This document shows positions 33,766 through 42,978 of a stretch of 64,000 nt of DNA, piece after piece. Origin of the DNA: Pyrococcus furiosus DSM 3638 (GTDB taxonomy: Archaea > Methanobacteriota_B > Thermococci > Thermococcales > Thermococcaceae); NCBI RefSeq assembly GCF_000007305.1, contig NC_003413.1, positions 1,235,318 through 1,299,317 of the forward strand, given 5' to 3'. Position 1 is the first letter of the stretch; each line of letters opens with the position of its first letter. The notes beneath the pieces were generated by a model. It was given only the letters and a program-made list of their open reading frames with translations, was not told the origin of the DNA and did not search any database. The translations under genes and the position numbers were made by a program.

Positions 33766-35585
33766 GGGAAGCCCTCCGTCTTCTGCTTTATCTCCTTTAT
33801 GAGCTCCTCAATCCTTGTCTCGTATTGTTTGCCGTCCTCTCTCCTCCTTACTGTTATCGTTCCAGTCTCTTTCTCCTTCTCTCCCACAACCACTATGTAG
33901 GGTATCCACTCCTTCTCCGCCCTCCTGATCTTCTTGCTCAGCCTTTCGTCTTCATCGTCCACATCAACCCTTATTCTTGCCCCTTCTATCTTTCCAGCAA
34001 CGTACAGTGCATAGTCCAAGTATTCTTTGCTCACCGGGATTACCCTTACTTGAATTGGGCTGAGCCAGAGCGGGAACATTGGCTTCTTTCCTTCCTGCAT
34101 CAGCTTAGCCTGCTTTTCGAGAATAGCGTACATAACCCTTTCAATTGCACCGCTAGGCGAACAATGGAGGATCAGTGGGTACTTCTCTTCTCCGTTCTCA
34201 TCGTAGTACGTAATTCCAAACCTCTCGGCGTTCTCAACGTCAATTTGAACTGTGCTTAATGCTGCCGCTTTGTCAAGGTTGTCGACGAAGTTGAACTCGA
34301 ACTTGAGTATAAAGTAGAAGAACCTCTGCTTCCACATCTCAATGAGCACGGGCTTTCCTATTAGCTTTACCAATTCAATTATGAAGTCCTTGTGCTCGTT
34401 CCAGAAGTCCTCCGTAAATCTTATGGCCACTTCATAGTCATCTGGGGTTAACCCAACACCCCCAAGTACCTCCATGCTCAGCTTGAACTGCTTCTTGAAC
34501 TCATCCTTCGCCTGCTCTATGTCTTTGGCTAATGTATGCATATCCGGCATTGTAAATGCTCTGAGCCTCCTCAAACCTGAGAGCTCCCCCCTCTTCTCTC
34601 TCCTGAATGAATAGCGGGTGAGCTCGTACATCCTCAGCGGCAAGTTCCTATAGCTTATAGTTGCATCCTTACTTATCATGAACTGGCCAAAGCAAGCTGC
34701 AAACCTCAAGAAGTACCTCTTATCCCCGCTCAGCACTATGTACTGCCTTGCAGGGAATCTGTTTAAGTACTTCTCCAATGCTGGGTGCTCGAAGTCGTAC
34801 ATTATCGGGGTCTCAACCTCCATTGCCCCGTACTCGATGACCTTCTCACTTACGTACTGCTCGAGGAGCGATTTGATTAGCCTACCCTTTGGATAATAGC
34901 GAAGGTTTCCTGGGTCACTCCCAGGTTCATAATCAACGAGCTCATGCTCGAGCATTAACCTAACGTGCGGAGGTTCCTTATCGGCAATTCTACTCTTAGC
35001 TATCTCATAGTTGGCGAACTTCCTTAGGTTTTCATGGCCCGTGAAGTCGAATTTATCAACCTCCACTAACTCTCCCTCGGGGGTTAAGATGTACCAATAG
35101 CTTACCAACTCGGTTTCTTCTTTCTTGAGGGCCTCTGGAACTTCCTCCACCTTTGCCTCTTCTGGGACTATTGTTCTGCTCAGCTCTGCCAATGGGTGTC
35201 CCTTACAACTTATCCTGAAGGCCTTATAGTAGCCGAACGGTGCCTTTCCAACGTTGTAACCCCTCTCTTTAAGTCCTTCGTATATTCTTCTAAGGACTTC
35301 CTGAGCAACTGAGGGCTTTGCAAGCTCACTGCTTAAGTGGGCGAAGGGATAAACGAAGAGGTTCTCAGCTTTTACCTGCTTTGCAACCTCTATTATCTCG
35401 TTGATTGCCTTCTCAACAACCTCATCTGGATTCTTTTCATCAACTTTCTCGACGCTTATGAATGCGACGAGAACTTCGTCCATTCTTCCTTTCTTTTCCT
35501 CCTCACTTATCGGTTCTGGGTTTTTAATGGCCTTGTCCTTGACTTCGTACTCGATATAGTCGCTGTGAATTAGAAGCATTCTCAT
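33708..35585 (-). CDS. thrS: Threonyl-tRNA synthetase, archaeal type
   Basis: 625 residues. Archaeal ThrRS with an N-terminal editing domain related to D-aminoacyl-tRNA deacylase ([53 protein letters not shown]), then class II catalytic motifs: motif 2 with [20 protein letters not shown], the zinc-binding AACFGQFM, and a C-terminal anticodon-binding domain ([49 protein letters not shown]). It charges tRNA-Thr and removes mischarged serine. The start ATG 35585 agrees with the P. abyssi protein as I recall it. It is the only gene on its transcript. Confidence 0.95.
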   Translation of the reverse strand: MRMLLIHSDYIEYEVKDKAIKNPEPISEEEKKGRMDEVLVAFISVEKVDEKNPDEVVEKAINEIIEVAKQVKAENLFVYPFAHLSSELAKPSVAQEVLRRIYEGLKERGYNVGKAPFGYYKAFRISCKGHPLAELSRTIVPEEAKVEEVPEALKKEETELVSYWYILTPEGELVEVDKFDFTGHENLRKFANYEIAKSRIADKEPPHVRLMLEHELVDYEPGSDPGNLRYYPKGRLIKSLLEQYVSEKVIEYGAMEVETPIMYDFEHPALEKYLNRFPARQYIVLSGDKRYFLRFAACFGQFMISKDATISYRNLPLRMYELTRYSFRREKRGELSGLRRLRAFTMPDMHTLAKDIEQAKDEFKKQFKLSMEVLGGVGLTPDDYEVAIRFTEDFWNEHKDFIIELVKLIGKPVLIEMWKQRFFYFILKFEFNFVDNLDKAAALSTVQIDVENAERFGITYYDENGEEKYPLILHCSPSGAIERVMYAILEKQAKLMQEGKKPMFPLWLSPIQVRVIPVSKEYLDYALYVAGKIEGARIRVDVDDEDERLSKKIRRAEKEWIPYIVVVGEKEKETGTITVRRREDGKQYETRIEELIKEIKQKTEGFPYKPRPLPLLLSQRPKFRG

Positions 35586-35656
35586 ATTATCACCACCTTT
35601 AACCTAAAAGCGTGGATTTTTAAATATCTTTGCATTTGGGTTTGGAGATCTTACTA

Positions 35657-36061
35657 TTACTCCACGTATTCCACTTTAATTCCAAGCTTTTTTGCAATCT
35701 TCCATTGCTCTTTGTCGCTTGTTAAAAGCTTGCCATACTTTTTTGCTTGAGCCAAATAGAGGGCATCATAAATTGGAATTCCCCAGCTGATGGCTATGTT
35801 CATAGCATCCCAAAGATAATTTTCAAGAGGTTCAAAAGTTATAACGTCCTCTTCAAGCCTCTTTAATGCTTCATACATTAACTTAGCTTCCTCAATTGAT
35901 ATAGCTTTGTACAGCACGTAATGTTTCCAGATGGCATTTGACACTTCAGCTAAAGCTAGTGTTAGAGAGTATGGTTTGTCTAGTAGGTATTTTCTTACTT
36001 TCTCCCAATTTTCTTCCCTTAGGATGTATTTGGCGATGGAGGATGCGTCAATTACTATCAC
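35657..36061 (-). CDS. vapC: VapC-type PIN-domain toxin
   Basis: 134 residues. PIN motifs: VIDASSIAKYIL (first Asp), LALAEVSNAIWKHY (Glu), IPIYDALYLAQAKKYGKLLTSDKE with the two later aspartates. VapC toxins are Mg-dependent RNases, most cutting tRNA or the sarcin-ricin loop. The vapB gene overlaps its start by 14 to 22 bases depending on the start, giving coupled translation. It lies alone between thrS and the glycan cluster. All four acidic positions are present, so it is presumably active. Confidence 0.88.
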   Translation of the reverse strand: MIVIDASSIAKYILREENWEKVRKYLLDKPYSLTLALAEVSNAIWKHYVLYKAISIEEAKLMYEALKRLEEDVITFEPLENYLWDAMNIAISWGIPIYDALYLAQAKKYGKLLTSDKEQWKIAKKLGIKVEYVE

Positions 36062-36269
36062 GATCCTCCCTCACGTATTTTCTTGCAGTTCCCTTTTCAG
36101 CTTTTGGTAAATTTGCCAACATAGCATCGATTTCCTCTAAGGCTTTCTTCCTTTTGTACTCTTTTACTTTTTCTTCAATGAATTTTCTGACTTCTTCGCT
36201 CCAATTTATGTCAATTTTTTTCATTTCCTTCTTAAGTTCCCTGGGAATTCTAAAGCTAACGACTTCCAT
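36048..36269 (-). CDS. vapB: VapB-like antitoxin (ribbon-helix-helix type)
   Basis: 73 residues from ATG 36269 (VVSFRIPRELKKEMKKIDIN), preceded by aaggtgatatgg; an upstream ATG at 36278 lies in that site. The N-terminus is a short strand plus helix typical of RHH antitoxins, followed by a long charged helix (WSEEVRKFIEEKVKEYKRKKA) and a tail DAMLANLPKAEKGTARKYV that would wrap the VapC active site. The promoter just upstream contains two ATTACG half-sites in direct orientation (around 36283-36301), a likely autoregulatory operator. Confidence 0.82.
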   Translation of the reverse strand: MEVVSFRIPRELKKEMKKIDINWSEEVRKFIEEKVKEYKRKKALEEIDAMLANLPKAEKGTARKYVREDRDSN

Positions 36270-36492
36270 CCATATCACCTTGATTACGGTATTGTATTAC
36301 GAATATATAAACTTTAGTGTCATTCCAAGGTTAGACAGAAGATTTTTATATTAGGCAAAATCTTGATAATCAGCTTTTCTTGTGAGCTGTCAGAACATTA
36401 AGAGTTAGTTTCTGGAGCACTTAGCTAAACTTATTGAGCTTGATTAGCCTTGCATTAAGTTTTTAATCTCTCCTCCTCATTAGGTAGTTGTC

Positions 36493-37749
36493 ATGACTGA
36501 GAGTTTAAAGCTTAAACTTATTAAGAATGCAGCTTGGCTTTTTAGTGCTGATGTTATTTCAAAGTTATTAGCTTATGGTGTAATAGTTATCTTGAGTAGA
36601 ACTCTTGGTCCTGAAGGATTAGGGCAGTACTCTTTTATCTTCTACTATGTTGGGCTTCTTAGCATATTTTCCGACTTTGGGGTGAGCTATTATTTCATGA
36701 GGGAGGTTGCTAGGGATAGGAATAAAGCTGAAGAACTTTTGCCAGATATTTTGGGTCTTAAAATTGTTCTTGCTTTGGTTAATTTTGGTGTTATAGCTGT
36801 TTTAACGGTTTTCCTTCCAAAGCCTATATGGATGAAAGTCCTGATATTATTAGTTGGAGCTGAAGCTGTTCTTATGTGGGTTTCCTATGTGTTTGTAAAT
36901 CTTATGTATGCCCACGAGGTCACGAAGTACGAAGCCATAGCGAGAACGATTGAAAGAGTTTGGGCATTTTTTGTTGGGGGAGCTGTTCTTTACCTTTATA
37001 AGTCTTTGTCGCCCTTTATAATTGCTCTTCTTGTTGGTTATACGATAAGAGAATCCCTTAGAGTAAAATGGGGGAGTAATTTCATTAAAAACGTTAAGAT
37101 ATACTTTAGGCCAAAAATGTGGATTTTTCTTTTGAAAAAGAGTTATCCATTTTGGCTAATTGGTATCTTTACTATGATTTACTATCGTACTGATATGGTA
37201 ATGCTTAGCTTGATGAAGGGAGATTATGAAACTGGAATCTATAGAGTGGCCTATACTTTAATTGAGGTCTCTCTATTTGTGCCGAATATTGTTGTCTCTA
37301 CAACGATGCCTTCAATGGCCAGGTTATGGAAAGAAGATAGAAGAACCCTAAATACTCTCCTGAAAAGGAGTATACAGATGCTTGTAGGATTGGGAGTTTT
37401 AGCTTTGGCAGGATATTATATTTTTGCTCGTTTGGGAATTCTTATTATATTTGGCAAAAAGTTTCTTACAAGTGTTCCAGTACTTAGAATTCTTGCTTTT
37501 GCAGTACCTTTTATGTTTTTAAGTTCTCTTTTTGGGAGCTTTTTAAATGCAACCGGGAATGAATTAGTATTTACTAAAATAACAGGTTTAACGGCTTTAT
37601 TAAATGTTCTACTTAATTATGTTCTGATTCTAAACTATGGTGCTGAAGGAGCAGCCATAGCAACAGTGTGCACACAAGGGCTTGCAGTTCTCTTTTCGAT
37701 TTTCTCTGTAAAAAATACTTTTAAGCAAGAAAGTTATCAAGTGTTCTGA
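36493..37749 (+). CDS. Wzx-like polysaccharide flippase
   Basis: 418 residues with about twelve membrane segments (LLAYGVIVILSRTLGPEGLGQY, ALVNFGVIAVLTVFLP, LIGIFTMIYYRTDMVMLSLM, ILAFAVPFMFLSSLFGSFLNATG, and others), of the MATE/MVF polysaccharide exporter type. It moves a lipid-linked oligosaccharide across the cytoplasmic membrane. It is the first of a set of same-strand genes continuing through nucleotide-sugar synthesis and glycosyltransferases (36.5 to 44.1 kb), so it probably exports the glycan they build. Preceded by a TATA-like aagtttttaa at about 36457 and a short A/T gap (36279-36492) with no other feature. Confidence 0.85.
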   Translation: MTESLKLKLIKNAAWLFSADVISKLLAYGVIVILSRTLGPEGLGQYSFIFYYVGLLSIFSDFGVSYYFMREVARDRNKAEELLPDILGLKIVLALVNFGVIAVLTVFLPKPIWMKVLILLVGAEAVLMWVSYVFVNLMYAHEVTKYEAIARTIERVWAFFVGGAVLYLYKSLSPFIIALLVGYTIRESLRVKWGSNFIKNVKIYFRPKMWIFLLKKSYPFWLIGIFTMIYYRTDMVMLSLMKGDYETGIYRVAYTLIEVSLFVPNIVVSTTMPSMARLWKEDRRTLNTLLKRSIQMLVGLGVLALAGYYIFARLGILIIFGKKFLTSVPVLRILAFAVPFMFLSSLFGSFLNATGNELVFTKITGLTALLNVLLNYVLILNYGAEGAAIATVCTQGLAVLFSIFSVKNTFKQESYQVF

Positions 37750-37758
37750 GGTGGTTTG

Positions 37759-39042
37759 ATGAGAGTTTCGGTTGTTGGCTCTGGTTATGTTGGGCTTGTC
37801 ACAGGGATAGGTTTTGTCAAGCTTGGGAATAGCGTTATCTTCGTTGATGTTGATGAGAGGAAGATCCAAATGATTAATAATGCTCAACCTCCAATTTATG
37901 AGGAGGGTTTGGAAGAATTAATGCAAGAATTTAGAGGTAAATATTACGCTACTAACGATTATAGAGATGCAATTCTCAATTCTGACATTACGTTCATAGC
38001 CGTTGGAACTCCCTCAAGAGAAGACGGTTCGATTGACCTTACATACGTTAAAGAAGCCAGCAGAGCTATTGGAAAGGCACTAAGAGAAAAGGAAGATTAT
38101 CATGTTGTCGTAGTTAAGAGCACTGTCCTCCCAGGAACTACCGAGGAAGTTGTAAGACCAATCCTTGAAAAGTATTCTGGTAAGAAGGCAATCCAAGACT
38201 TTGGCCTTGCAATGAATCCAGAGTTTTTGAGAGAAGGTACTGCATTGAAGGACTTCCTCAACCCGGATAGAATAGTCATTGGTGTTCAAGATGAGAGGAC
38301 TAAGAAAGTCCTCGAAGAGCTTTATGCTCCCATTAATGCACCAAAGTTAATTGTGGACATTAAGACTGCTGAAATGATAAAGTACGCCTCAAACGCTTTC
38401 CTAGCAACAAAGATAAGCTTTGCAAACGAGATTGGGAATATTTGTAAAAAACTCGGAATAGATTCTTGGAAAGTTTTTGAAGGAGTTGGCCTAGATCATA
38501 GGATAAGCCCCTACTTCTTCAGGACTGGAATTGGCTGGGGTGGCTCATGCTTTCCAAAAGATGTCAGAGCCTTAATTAGGAAGGCGGAAGAACTGGGAGA
38601 GGACCCAATAATCCTAAAGGCAGTTGTTGAGGTCAATGAGAGGCAACCTCTCAAGCTTATTGAATTGCTAAAGAAGCATGTTCCAGACCTTAAGGGAAAA
38701 ACTGTCGGAGTGTTAGGATTAGCATTCAAGCCAAACACTGATGACGTGAGAGAGACTAGGGCTTATATTATAGTCAGAAAACTTCTGGAAAAAGGAGCTC
38801 ACATTATAGCTTACGATCCAAAAGCCATGGAGAATTTCAAGCGCTTTTATCCGGATGTTGGGGAAAAGATAGAATACGCTAACTCGCCTGAAGAAGTTCT
38901 TGAAAAATCTGATGTTATTTTGATAGTTACAGAGTGGAATGAATTTGAGAAGGTAGATTACTCTGGGAAAATTGTTATTGACGGTAGGAGAATTAGAGCT
39001 GCCGAGAAAACAGCGAGAATTTACGAGGGGGTGTGCTGGTGA
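37759..39042 (+). CDS. UDP-glucose/UDP-hexose 6-dehydrogenase
   Basis: 427 residues. N-terminal NAD motif VVGSGYVGLVTGIGFVKLG, then NPEFLREG, and the catalytic cysteine in GIGWGGSCFPKDVRALI, plus the C-terminal GLAFKPNTDDVRETRA domain. It oxidises UDP-glucose to UDP-glucuronate with two NAD+. The start used is ATG 37759 after gaggtggtttg; a TTG directly before it is in frame. It sits between the flippase and galU, in the order expected for making UDP-glucuronate from glucose-1-phosphate. UDP-ManNAc dehydrogenases look similar, so the sugar specificity is not certain from sequence. Confidence 0.85.
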   Translation: MRVSVVGSGYVGLVTGIGFVKLGNSVIFVDVDERKIQMINNAQPPIYEEGLEELMQEFRGKYYATNDYRDAILNSDITFIAVGTPSREDGSIDLTYVKEASRAIGKALREKEDYHVVVVKSTVLPGTTEEVVRPILEKYSGKKAIQDFGLAMNPEFLREGTALKDFLNPDRIVIGVQDERTKKVLEELYAPINAPKLIVDIKTAEMIKYASNAFLATKISFANEIGNICKKLGIDSWKVFEGVGLDHRISPYFFRTGIGWGGSCFPKDVRALIRKAEELGEDPIILKAVVEVNERQPLKLIELLKKHVPDLKGKTVGVLGLAFKPNTDDVRETRAYIIVRKLLEKGAHIIAYDPKAMENFKRFYPDVGEKIEYANSPEEVLEKSDVILIVTEWNEFEKVDYSGKIVIDGRRIRAAEKTARIYEGVCW

Positions 39043-39890
39043 AAGTGAGAAAAGCGGTAATTCCAGCAGCAGGCCTTGGAACAAGAATGTTACCACTGAC
39101 TAAAGCACAACCAAAAGAAATGCTCCCTGTTGTGAGAAAGCCAACTATCCAATATGTTCTCGAAGAAGCTTATGAGGCTGGGATACGAGAAGTTTTGATA
39201 ATAACGGGAAAACATAAGAGGGCAATCGAAGATCATTTCGATAGATATGAGCATGAAGTGAAAAATCCACATCTTGACAAATTGGATAAAATCCTCGATG
39301 ATATAAATATCTACTATGCTAGACAGAGAGTACAAAGGGGATTGGGGGATGCTATCAAATATGCAGAGGCTTTCGTTGGCGATGAACCCTTTGCTCTCCT
39401 CTTGGGGGATACTATTACACTCCCTTCTTGTACTGCTGGAATAATAGAATCCTATGAAGAATTAAAGGCCCCGGTAATCGCTGTGGAAGAAGTTCAAGAG
39501 GAGAAAATTTCTCTCTATGGAGTTGTTGGGATAGGGAGATATATTAATGAAAGAATATTTGAGATAAACAAGCTAGTTGAAAAGCCAGAAATTCACGAAG
39601 CTCCATCAAATTTGGCCATTTTAGGAAGGTACATTTTAACCCCCGAAATCTTTGAGTATTTGGAGGAGGTAAAGCCTGATAAAAAGGGAGAAATACAGCT
39701 CACAGATGCTCTAGAGTTAATGGTTCAGAATGGGAAGAAAATTTACGGCTATGTGTTTAAGGGCAGGCGTTATGACATTGGTAACATTTTTGATTGGCTA
39801 CGGGCAAATATTGAATTAGGATTAGAAGATGAAGAACTTAGTGAAAAGCTAAGAGAACTTATCAAATCGTTAGTGGGGGAAAGAATATGA
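39039..39890 (+). CDS. galU: UTP-glucose-1-phosphate uridylyltransferase
   Basis: About 283 residues. KAVIPAAGLGTRMLPLTKAQPKEMLPV is the nucleotide-binding N-terminal signature (given in parts: AAGLGTRM and TKAQPKEMLP), with GLGDAIKYAEAFVGDEPFALLLGD and KGRRYDIGNIFDWL further on. It makes UDP-glucose from glucose-1-phosphate and UTP. The start GTG 39039 follows gagggggtg and overlaps the dehydrogenase stop; GTG 39033 is an alternative. It supplies the dehydrogenase next to it. It may also be a dTDP-glucose pyrophosphorylase, but the GalU-like QPKEML pattern is more likely. Confidence 0.85.
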   Translation: MKVRKAVIPAAGLGTRMLPLTKAQPKEMLPVVRKPTIQYVLEEAYEAGIREVLIITGKHKRAIEDHFDRYEHEVKNPHLDKLDKILDDINIYYARQRVQRGLGDAIKYAEAFVGDEPFALLLGDTITLPSCTAGIIESYEELKAPVIAVEEVQEEKISLYGVVGIGRYINERIFEINKLVEKPEIHEAPSNLAILGRYILTPEIFEYLEEVKPDKKGEIQLTDALELMVQNGKKIYGYVFKGRRYDIGNIFDWLRANIELGLEDEELSEKLRELIKSLVGERI

Positions 39891-40897
39891 TGGACCCGAT
39901 AAAGTCAGATGTAAGAGAAATTGTAAGAGCATTAGATAGTGCTAATTTTGAGGGTAAGACTGCTCTGGTTACAGGTGGTGCTGGTTTTTTGGGATCTTGG
40001 CTTTGTGATGTGTTAATCGAGTTGGGAGCAAAGGTTTATTGTGTTGATAACTTTGCCAGTGGTCGTTGGGAAAACATCTCTCATCTAACAAGTGAGGAGA
40101 ATTTTGTATTTATAGAGCACGATGTTTCGAAACCCTTGGAAATCAGAGAAAAACTTGATTTTATCTTTCATTTCGCCTCAAGGGCATCACCTTTTGAATT
40201 CGAGCACTATCCTCTAGAGATAATAGATGCAAACACCCTTGGAACTAGGAATATGCTTGAATTGGCTAAAAAGAATAATGCGAGATTTATCTTTGCCTCA
40301 ACGAGCGAAATTTATGGTCATCCTGAAGTTGTCCCAACTCCTGAAACGTATTGGGGTTACGTGAATCCAATTGGCATTAGAAGTTGCTATGATGAGTCAA
40401 AGAGACTTGGAGAGGCTCTCACGATGGCTTATTATAGGCAGTTCAATGTTGATGTGAGAATAGTTAGGATTTTTAATACGTATGGGCCAAGAATGCGAGC
40501 TGATGGAGTTTATGGTAGGGTAGTCCCAAGGTTTATAAGTCAAGCCTTGAATGAAGAGCCAATTACTGTTTTTGGAGATGGGAGCCAGACAAGGAGTTTT
40601 TGTTATGTAACTGATCTCATAACGGGAGTATTGAAGTTTGCCGCTGTGGAGAACGGTAGAGGGGAAGTTGTGAATTTGGGCAATCCCCGGGAGATTAGTA
40701 TTCTTGAGCTTGCTTATCTCATAAAGAAGCTTACTAATTCTGATTCGCCAATAGAATTTCATCCACTACCTCCTGATGATCCTCCTAGGAGGTGTCCAGA
40801 CATAAGTAAAGCACAAAAACTGCTAAACTGGAAACCAAAGGTCGAACTCGAAGAAGGGCTCAAAAAGACAATAAAATGGTTTGGGGGGAAAATTTAA
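39887..40897 (+). CDS. NAD-dependent epimerase/decarboxylase, UDP-glucuronate decarboxylase-like
   Basis: 336 residues of the extended SDR family. ALVTGGAGFLGSWLCDVLIELGA (in parts: TGGAGFLGSW) binds NAD; SSEIYGHP equivalent FASTSEIYGHPEV and the catalytic SCYDESKRLGEAL (Y-x3-K), then RIFNTYGPRMRADGVYGRVVP and VFGDGSQTRSFCYVTDLI. The YGP-RM, DGR and YDESKR patterns match UDP-xylose synthase/UDP-glucuronate decarboxylase relatives. With UDP-glucose and UDP-glucuronate made next door, it plausibly makes UDP-xylose. Specificity is inferred from sequence patterns and context, not proven. Confidence 0.78.
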   Translation: MMDPIKSDVREIVRALDSANFEGKTALVTGGAGFLGSWLCDVLIELGAKVYCVDNFASGRWENISHLTSEENFVFIEHDVSKPLEIREKLDFIFHFASRASPFEFEHYPLEIIDANTLGTRNMLELAKKNNARFIFASTSEIYGHPEVVPTPETYWGYVNPIGIRSCYDESKRLGEALTMAYYRQFNVDVRIVRIFNTYGPRMRADGVYGRVVPRFISQALNEEPITVFGDGSQTRSFCYVTDLITGVLKFAAVENGRGEVVNLGNPREISILELAYLIKKLTNSDSPIEFHPLPPDDPPRRCPDISKAQKLLNWKPKVELEEGLKKTIKWFGGKI

Positions 40898-42049
40898 TTG
40901 TCTGAAGTTATTTATACAATAGGAGCTGTTCTTTTTGGGGGAGGGATAGGGAACACTGCATATTATGAAGTAGAAGGATTGCATCGAAATGGGAGCTTAA
41001 GGTATGCAATAGCCTATGATTATAAGGAGAATAAGGTTCCAAGCTCGAAAATCAAAAAATTAAAATACCTAAAGTACCTGGACATGCCTCTTGGTTTTAC
41101 AAGAGCAAGGATACTTCCAGTATTGCCCTAGTACGAGATTATGAATAATTTGTTTGACAGGATTGCATCCCGCTATGTAGATGGGGCTGAAGTGTTTTAC
41201 GGATGGATGAATATGAGTCTCAATCAGATTAAAAGAGCCAAAAAGTTAGGGATTAAGACAATTGTAGAGTGTGCTTCTTCCCATCCTCTCTATCAGCTAA
41301 AGATATTGGAGGAGGAATATCAAAAATGGAACATCCCCTTTAAGGTTGGAAGTCAAAAAATTTATCTGAAAGCCCTAAAAGAAATCAAAGAGGCAGATTT
41401 TATAAAAATACCTTCGGATTTTGTTCAAGAGACTTTCATAAAGAACGGGATCCCAGAAGAGAAGCTTATTAAGATACCTTTTGGTGTGGATTTAGAAAAG
41501 TTTCAACCTAAAGACAATTATAACAATGAGATTTTTAGAGCAGTATTTGTTGGTACTGTTAGCATAAGAAAAGGTATTCCTTATCTTTTAAAAGCTTGGA
41601 GTGAGCTTAATTTAAAAGACGCTCAATTATATGTTGTTGGAGCGATTTCTCCAGACGTTAAAATAATTATTGCGAAGTACAGCAAACTTAAAAACATTAT
41701 ATTTACTGGCAGGGTTAAGGATATTGTCCCTATACTTAGAGAGTCTAATGTGTTTGTATTTCCCTCTATCGAGGAAGGATCTGCATTAGTTACCTACGAG
41801 GCAATGGCTTCGGGATTACCAAGCATAGTTACATACAACAGTGGTTCAATAGTTCGACATGGAAAAGATGGATTTGTGATACCGATTAGAGATATCAAAA
41901 GCCTAAAAGACGGAATTCAATACTTTTATGAGAACCCGTCTGAGGTCAAAAGAATGGGGAAAAATGCAAGAAAACATGTAGAAAAGTATACTTGGTATAA
42001 TTATGGGGAGAATTTATATAATGAACTTAAAAGGCTTGGCCTGCTTTAA
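40898..42049 (+). pseudogene. Glycosyltransferase (GT4-type) interrupted by an in-frame amber codon
   Basis: The TTG 40898 start follows the epimerase stop directly and the frame reads MSEVIYTIGAVLFGGGIGNT through ARILPVLP, then TAG at 41129-41131, then YEIMNNLFDRIASRYVDG onward, still in the same frame, to 42049. So this is one 383-codon gene with one nonsense codon (probably from CAG). The second part, which could begin at ATG 41141, carries the GT4 donor domain (PFGVDLEKFQPKD, FVGTVSIRKGIPYLLKAW, FVFPSIEEGSALVTYEAMASGLP). The N-terminal acceptor domain is cut off by the stop. Either the gene is newly inactivated, or two polypeptides reassemble. Confidence 0.75.
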
Positions 42050-42072
42050 ATTAACAGTTATGGAGGGTTTAG

Positions 42073-42978
42073 ATGAAGGCGCATGTGTCAATTGTTGTTC
42101 CAACTTATAACCGCAAGAAAAAGTTACAGCAGTGTTTAAAGGCTCTTATAAATCAAAATTACCCCAAGGAAAGATATGAGATAGTTGTAGTAGATGATGG
42201 CTCTACAGATGGCACTTATGAGTTTCTTCAAGAGACAAGAAAAGAAATTCAAAACCTAAGAGTATTAAGGCAACGAAATAAAGGCCCAGCAGCAGCTAGG
42301 AACCTGGGCATTAAAAATGCCCAGGGAGAAATCGTATTTTTTGTTGATGATGATGTAATTGTTCCTAATAATTGGATTAAAGAGTTCTTGAATGTGTTTA
42401 GAAAATATCCCGAAGTTGCGGCTGTAAGTGGCTATGTAGAAGCTTCTGAAGAAGTTCTAAGAAAAAATATTTTTGCACAGTATGAGGCTTATATGTCCAG
42501 ACTTGCTTACAATATGCCAAGGACCATTTATATTGGAAGTTTTGAAACTTTTGGAGGAGCAACTTGTAACGTTGCATATAAAAGGGAAGTTCTTGAGGAG
42601 GTGGGTGGATTTGATGAAACATTTCCAGTAGCTGCTGGAGAAGATGCCGATTTAAAACTCAGAGTAGCTCTAAAAGGTTACAAATTTGCATTTATTCCAC
42701 TAAAGGCTATTCACATCCAAGACTACACTCTTAAAGGATTTTGGAAACAGCAAGTTAATAGGGGGATAGGAAATTACTATTTTAGAAAAAAGTGGCAGTC
42801 GTTTTTTAACAAAGACGAACTGAAAAACATTAGAGCGGCGCCTAACTACAACATCCCCCGTATGATATTAAAAGATGGGAAACTATTAATGCTTGCTTTG
42901 TTTTTAATTGCAGTAATTGCAAACAGATATGGGCAAATAAAGGCAAGGAAGATTCTTAAAAAGGAGGAAGAAAAATGA
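42073..42978 (+). CDS. Family 2 glycosyltransferase
   Basis: 301 residues, GT-A fold. VSIVVPTYNRKKKLQQCLKAL at the N-terminus, VVDDGSTDGTYEFL, NKGPAAARNLGIKNA, FVDDDVIVP (the DxD metal motif) and FGGATCNVAYKREVLEEVGGFDETF with the catalytic AGEDADLKLRV are all clear. It adds a sugar from a nucleotide donor to a lipid-linked glycan. A C-terminal hydrophobic segment (LLMLALFLIAVIAN) could anchor it at the membrane. Start ATG 42073 after ggagggttta; its stop overlaps the next gene by four bases. Confidence 0.85.
   Translation: MKAHVSIVVPTYNRKKKLQQCLKALINQNYPKERYEIVVVDDGSTDGTYEFLQETRKEIQNLRVLRQRNKGPAAARNLGIKNAQGEIVFFVDDDVIVPNNWIKEFLNVFRKYPEVAAVSGYVEASEEVLRKNIFAQYEAYMSRLAYNMPRTIYIGSFETFGGATCNVAYKREVLEEVGGFDETFPVAAGEDADLKLRVALKGYKFAFIPLKAIHIQDYTLKGFWKQQVNRGIGNYYFRKKWQSFFNKDELKNIRAAPNYNIPRMILKDGKLLMLALFLIAVIANRYGQIKARKILKKEEEK

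Noticed and set aside
41129-41131. TAG read as pyrrolysine
   Set aside because: No pyrrolysine genes are known in Pyrococcus and the gene family is not a methyltransferase.
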